DNA of 64,000 bases from Bacteroidota bacterium. GTDB taxonomy: Bacteria > Bacteroidota > Bacteroidia > Chitinophagales > Chitinophagaceae. Location: NCBI GenBank assembly GCA_016183765.1, contig JACPEA010000013.1:434001-498000 (forward strand), read 5' to 3'. Every line of letters begins with the position of its first letter. Within the stretch, counting starts at the first letter, position 1. A program made the position numbers and the translations under genes. The notes below the pieces were generated by a model. It worked only from the letters and a program-made list of their open reading frames with translations, did not search any database and was not told the DNA's origin. This document shows, piece by piece, positions 62,475-64,000 of this stretch.

Positions 62475-62524
62475 GGGGAATTTTGAAACCTGTCCGCCAA
62501 CAGGCAGTTTGGGGAATTCTGAAA
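62475..62524. repeat. Short direct repeat between scpB and lysA
   Basis: GGGGAATTTTGAAA (62475-62488) and GGGGAATTCTGAAA (62511-62524) are 13 of 14 identical, 36 bp apart, and flank a small hairpin, CCTGT (62489-62493) with ACAGG (62500-62504). Possibly related to the word-type elements. Confidence 0.55.
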
Positions 62525-62572
62525 AGGATGAAGCGGCTTTAGCTGTTCTTTTCCGGCACCAACATTCAGCAA

Positions 62573-63358
62573 CTATTCCGGTGTGTCTTCGTTGTTCTCC
62601 GGTTTTTCGGTATTGTCTTCCTCGGTGCCGGTCTCATTCTCTTCATCTTCTTCTGTATGTTCAATGATCAGTTCGCCGTCTTCGTTCACAGCAATGGCTG
62701 AGATATGACCTTCTTCACCGGGCAGGATTTCCTGTTCCTCGGCTACGGTGTCGGCCACATGCTGGTCGGTAAAGTCTTCCGGGTTGATGATGGTGCCTTC
62801 CACGATCTGGTCGGCCAGTACTTCCTTAATCCTGGGCAGGTCGGCTGCAGAGTTGATGCCGAAATAGTCCATAAAATTCTTGGAAGTGGCATATACCAGC
62901 GGTTTACCTGGCATGTTCTCATTACGACCACTGATGAGAACCAGTTCTTTTTCCAGTAATTTCTGGATGCTGTAATCGCTGTTCACCCCGCGGATGGCTT
63001 CGATCTCACCCTTGGTGATGGGTTGCTTGTACGCGATGATGGCCAGTGTTTCGAGGGCCGCATTGGACAGACGTTTCAGGAATTTATCGCCGTTCAATTG
63101 GGCGATGGTGGCATGATATGTGGCTTTGGTCAGGAACTGCCAGCCGCCGCCGCTTTGTTTCACCTCGAAGGGGTAGAATTCAGAATCATATTTTTCGCGG
63201 ATACCTTCCAGTGCACTCTCCACCTGGTCAAGTGTTACTCTTTCTTCCAGGAAACCGAAAGTATTGTTGATCAGCTCAACAATATCCAGTGACGACAATG
63301 GCTTTTCGCTGGCGAAAATAAGTACCTCTATATGTGGTATGATCTGGCTGATTTCCAT
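62573..63358 (-). CDS. scpB: Segregation and condensation protein B
   Basis: Part of the Smc-ScpA-ScpB condensin complex. The protein starts MEISQIIPHIEVLIFASEKP at 63358 (261 residues). Two winged-helix domains cover about 1-170. Conserved blocks are LIFASEKPLSSLDI, GGGWQFLTKATYH, LSNAALETLAIIAYKQPITKGEIEAIRGVNSD and LLEKELVLISGRNENMPGKPLVYATS. The C-terminal 70 residues are highly acidic and low in complexity (EEDEENETGTEEDN), an extension typical of this phylum. Confidence 0.95.
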   Translation of the reverse strand: MEISQIIPHIEVLIFASEKPLSSLDIVELINNTFGFLEERVTLDQVESALEGIREKYDSEFYPFEVKQSGGGWQFLTKATYHATIAQLNGDKFLKRLSNAALETLAIIAYKQPITKGEIEAIRGVNSDYSIQKLLEKELVLISGRNENMPGKPLVYATSKNFMDYFGINSAADLPRIKEVLADQIVEGTIINPEDFTDQHVADTVAEEQEILPGEEGHISAIAVNEDGELIIEHTEEDEENETGTEEDNTEKPENNEDTPE

Positions 63359-63367
63359 GGTTAGAAC

Positions 63368-63480
63368 AAAATTTGAGAATATGCTGATTTGAAAATATGA
63401 AAATGAGAAGCAATGATAAGTAAAATGCACCTCTGTCAGGCCATATTTTCAAATTAGCCTGTTTTCAAATTTTCAAATTG
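63368..63480. repeat. Word-type inverted repeat (TTTGAAAAT family) between atpG and scpB
   Basis: TTTGAAAAT at 63388-63396 with further GAAAAT words faces ATTTTCAAA at 63445-63453 and 63469-63477, and TTTTCAAA at 63462-63469. The same word forms the element at 2968-3060. Like that one, it starts directly at the stop codon of an upstream minus-strand gene. Confidence 0.75.
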
Positions 63481-63481
63481 A

Positions 63482-64000
63482 CTATCCCTGCAATGCGGCG
63501 GCGCCACTTACGATCTCGGTAAGCTCGGTGGTAATGGCTGCCTGTCTTGCACGGTTGTAGCTGATCTTAAGTGATTTCAGTAATTCGTTGGCGTTCTCGC
63601 TGGCCTTATCCATCGCGGTCATACGGGCGCCGTGTTCACTGGCGTTACCGTCCAGAACGGCTTTGTATAACTGGGTGTTCAGGATCTTGGGCATCAGTTC
63701 TGCGATCAGTTCTTCCTTGGCCGGCTCAAAAATGAAGTCAGATTTTTTAGCACCTGCTTTTTTCGGGGTTTTCGGGATCGGCAGGAAGGCTTCTGCCACA
63801 AAACGCTGGGTAGCGGCATTCCTGAACTCGCTGTATACGATCTCTACGGCATCGAATTCTTTATTTTCAAAGGCTTTCATTGCTGCTTTGGCGGCTACCT
63901 GTACGCTTTCGAAATTCAGGTTCAGGTAAATGTCTTTATAAGTAGCATCGGTCTTGTAACCGGCTTTGGTCATGGCTTCAAATCCTTTTTTACCAATATT
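63482..64000 (-). CDS. atpG: ATP synthase gamma subunit, C-terminal part (cut by window edge)
   Basis: The last 172 codons of the rotor shaft subunit of F1-ATPase. The reading frame continues through the window end (NIGKKGFEAM at 63973-64000), so the start lies beyond base 64000. The C-terminal landmark is complete: ASEHGARMTAMDKASENANELL and SYNRARQAAITTELTEIVSGAAAL. An insert-like stretch rich in Lys and Pro (PIPKTPKKAGAKKSDFIF) occurs in the middle, seen also in relatives of this phylum. Confidence 0.94.
   Translation of the reverse strand, partial: NIGKKGFEAMTKAGYKTDATYKDIYLNLNFESVQVAAKAAMKAFENKEFDAVEIVYSEFRNAATQRFVAEAFLPIPKTPKKAGAKKSDFIFEPAKEELIAELMPKILNTQLYKAVLDGNASEHGARMTAMDKASENANELLKSLKISYNRARQAAITTELTEIVSGAAALQG

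Overview
The window comes from a member of the Bacteroidota, most likely the Chitinophagaceae or a close relative. The signs are two SusC/SusD outer-membrane pairs, a PorE-like OmpA protein, a DUF3467 protein, two E1 dehydrogenases with fused alpha and beta halves, lipoprotein signals of the Bacteroidota kind, an almost complete lack of Shine-Dalgarno sequences, and repeated perfect copies of the Bacteroidota -7 promoter element TAnnTTTG. I recognise no rRNA, CRISPR array, insertion sequence or phage gene. There is one tRNA, with anticodon CAT.

Layout. 1-3.9 kb (minus strand): the start of dprA, a PorE-like envelope protein, queE and folD. 4.3-9.1 kb: a first SusC/SusD pair. 9.2-14.2 kb: housekeeping genes (DUF3467, radC, prs, the L25 ribosomal protein gene, an orphan sensor kinase, pth). 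14.3-17.1 kb: a fumarylacetoacetase-family enzyme, an E1 alpha/beta fusion and tRNA-CAT. 17.1-23.5 kb: a visibly more AT-rich stretch next to the tRNA. It holds a compact four-gene nitrite reductase module (outer-membrane porin, NirK, SUMF1-domain lipoprotein, SCO lipoprotein) and a DUF4143-type ATPase with tandem 23-bp repeats in front of it. 23.5-28 kb: YdjM-like membrane protein, phospholipase D-like synthase, PEGA protein and serine hydrolase. 28.3-42 kb: a carbohydrate region with a DUF1080 protein, a sialidase, a three-domain phosphoesterase fusion, a second SusC/SusD pair, two TIM-barrel isomerase-like proteins and a Gfo/Idh/MocA oxidoreductase. 42-64 kb: mostly core genes (cold shock protein, aminotransferase, second E1 fusion, yebC, four transporter or membrane genes, a GT9 glycosyltransferase, a TonB receptor, mdh, a thioredoxin-fold protein, an MlaF-like ATPase, lysA, scpB and the end of atpG).

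How genes may work together. NirK would reduce nitrite to NO in the periplasm, with SCO as copper chaperone and the porin as entry route. A near-consensus FNR-type palindrome lies in front of this operon. In the carbohydrate region, the DUF1080 protein, Gfo/Idh/MocA enzyme and TIM-barrel proteins are the parts of a 3-keto-glycoside pathway, with SusC/SusD for uptake.

The most unusual pattern seen by eye is a set of intergenic elements built from short repeated words laid out as inverted repeats. The word differs from element to element. They sit directly behind gene ends at about 3.0, 9.5, 11.4, 49.1 and 63.4 kb; a purely tandem relative lies at 53.7 kb. Also notable are the 23-bp tandem units before the ATPase gene, the three-domain phosphoesterase fusion, and several genes whose -7 element lies only 4-8 bases from the start codon.
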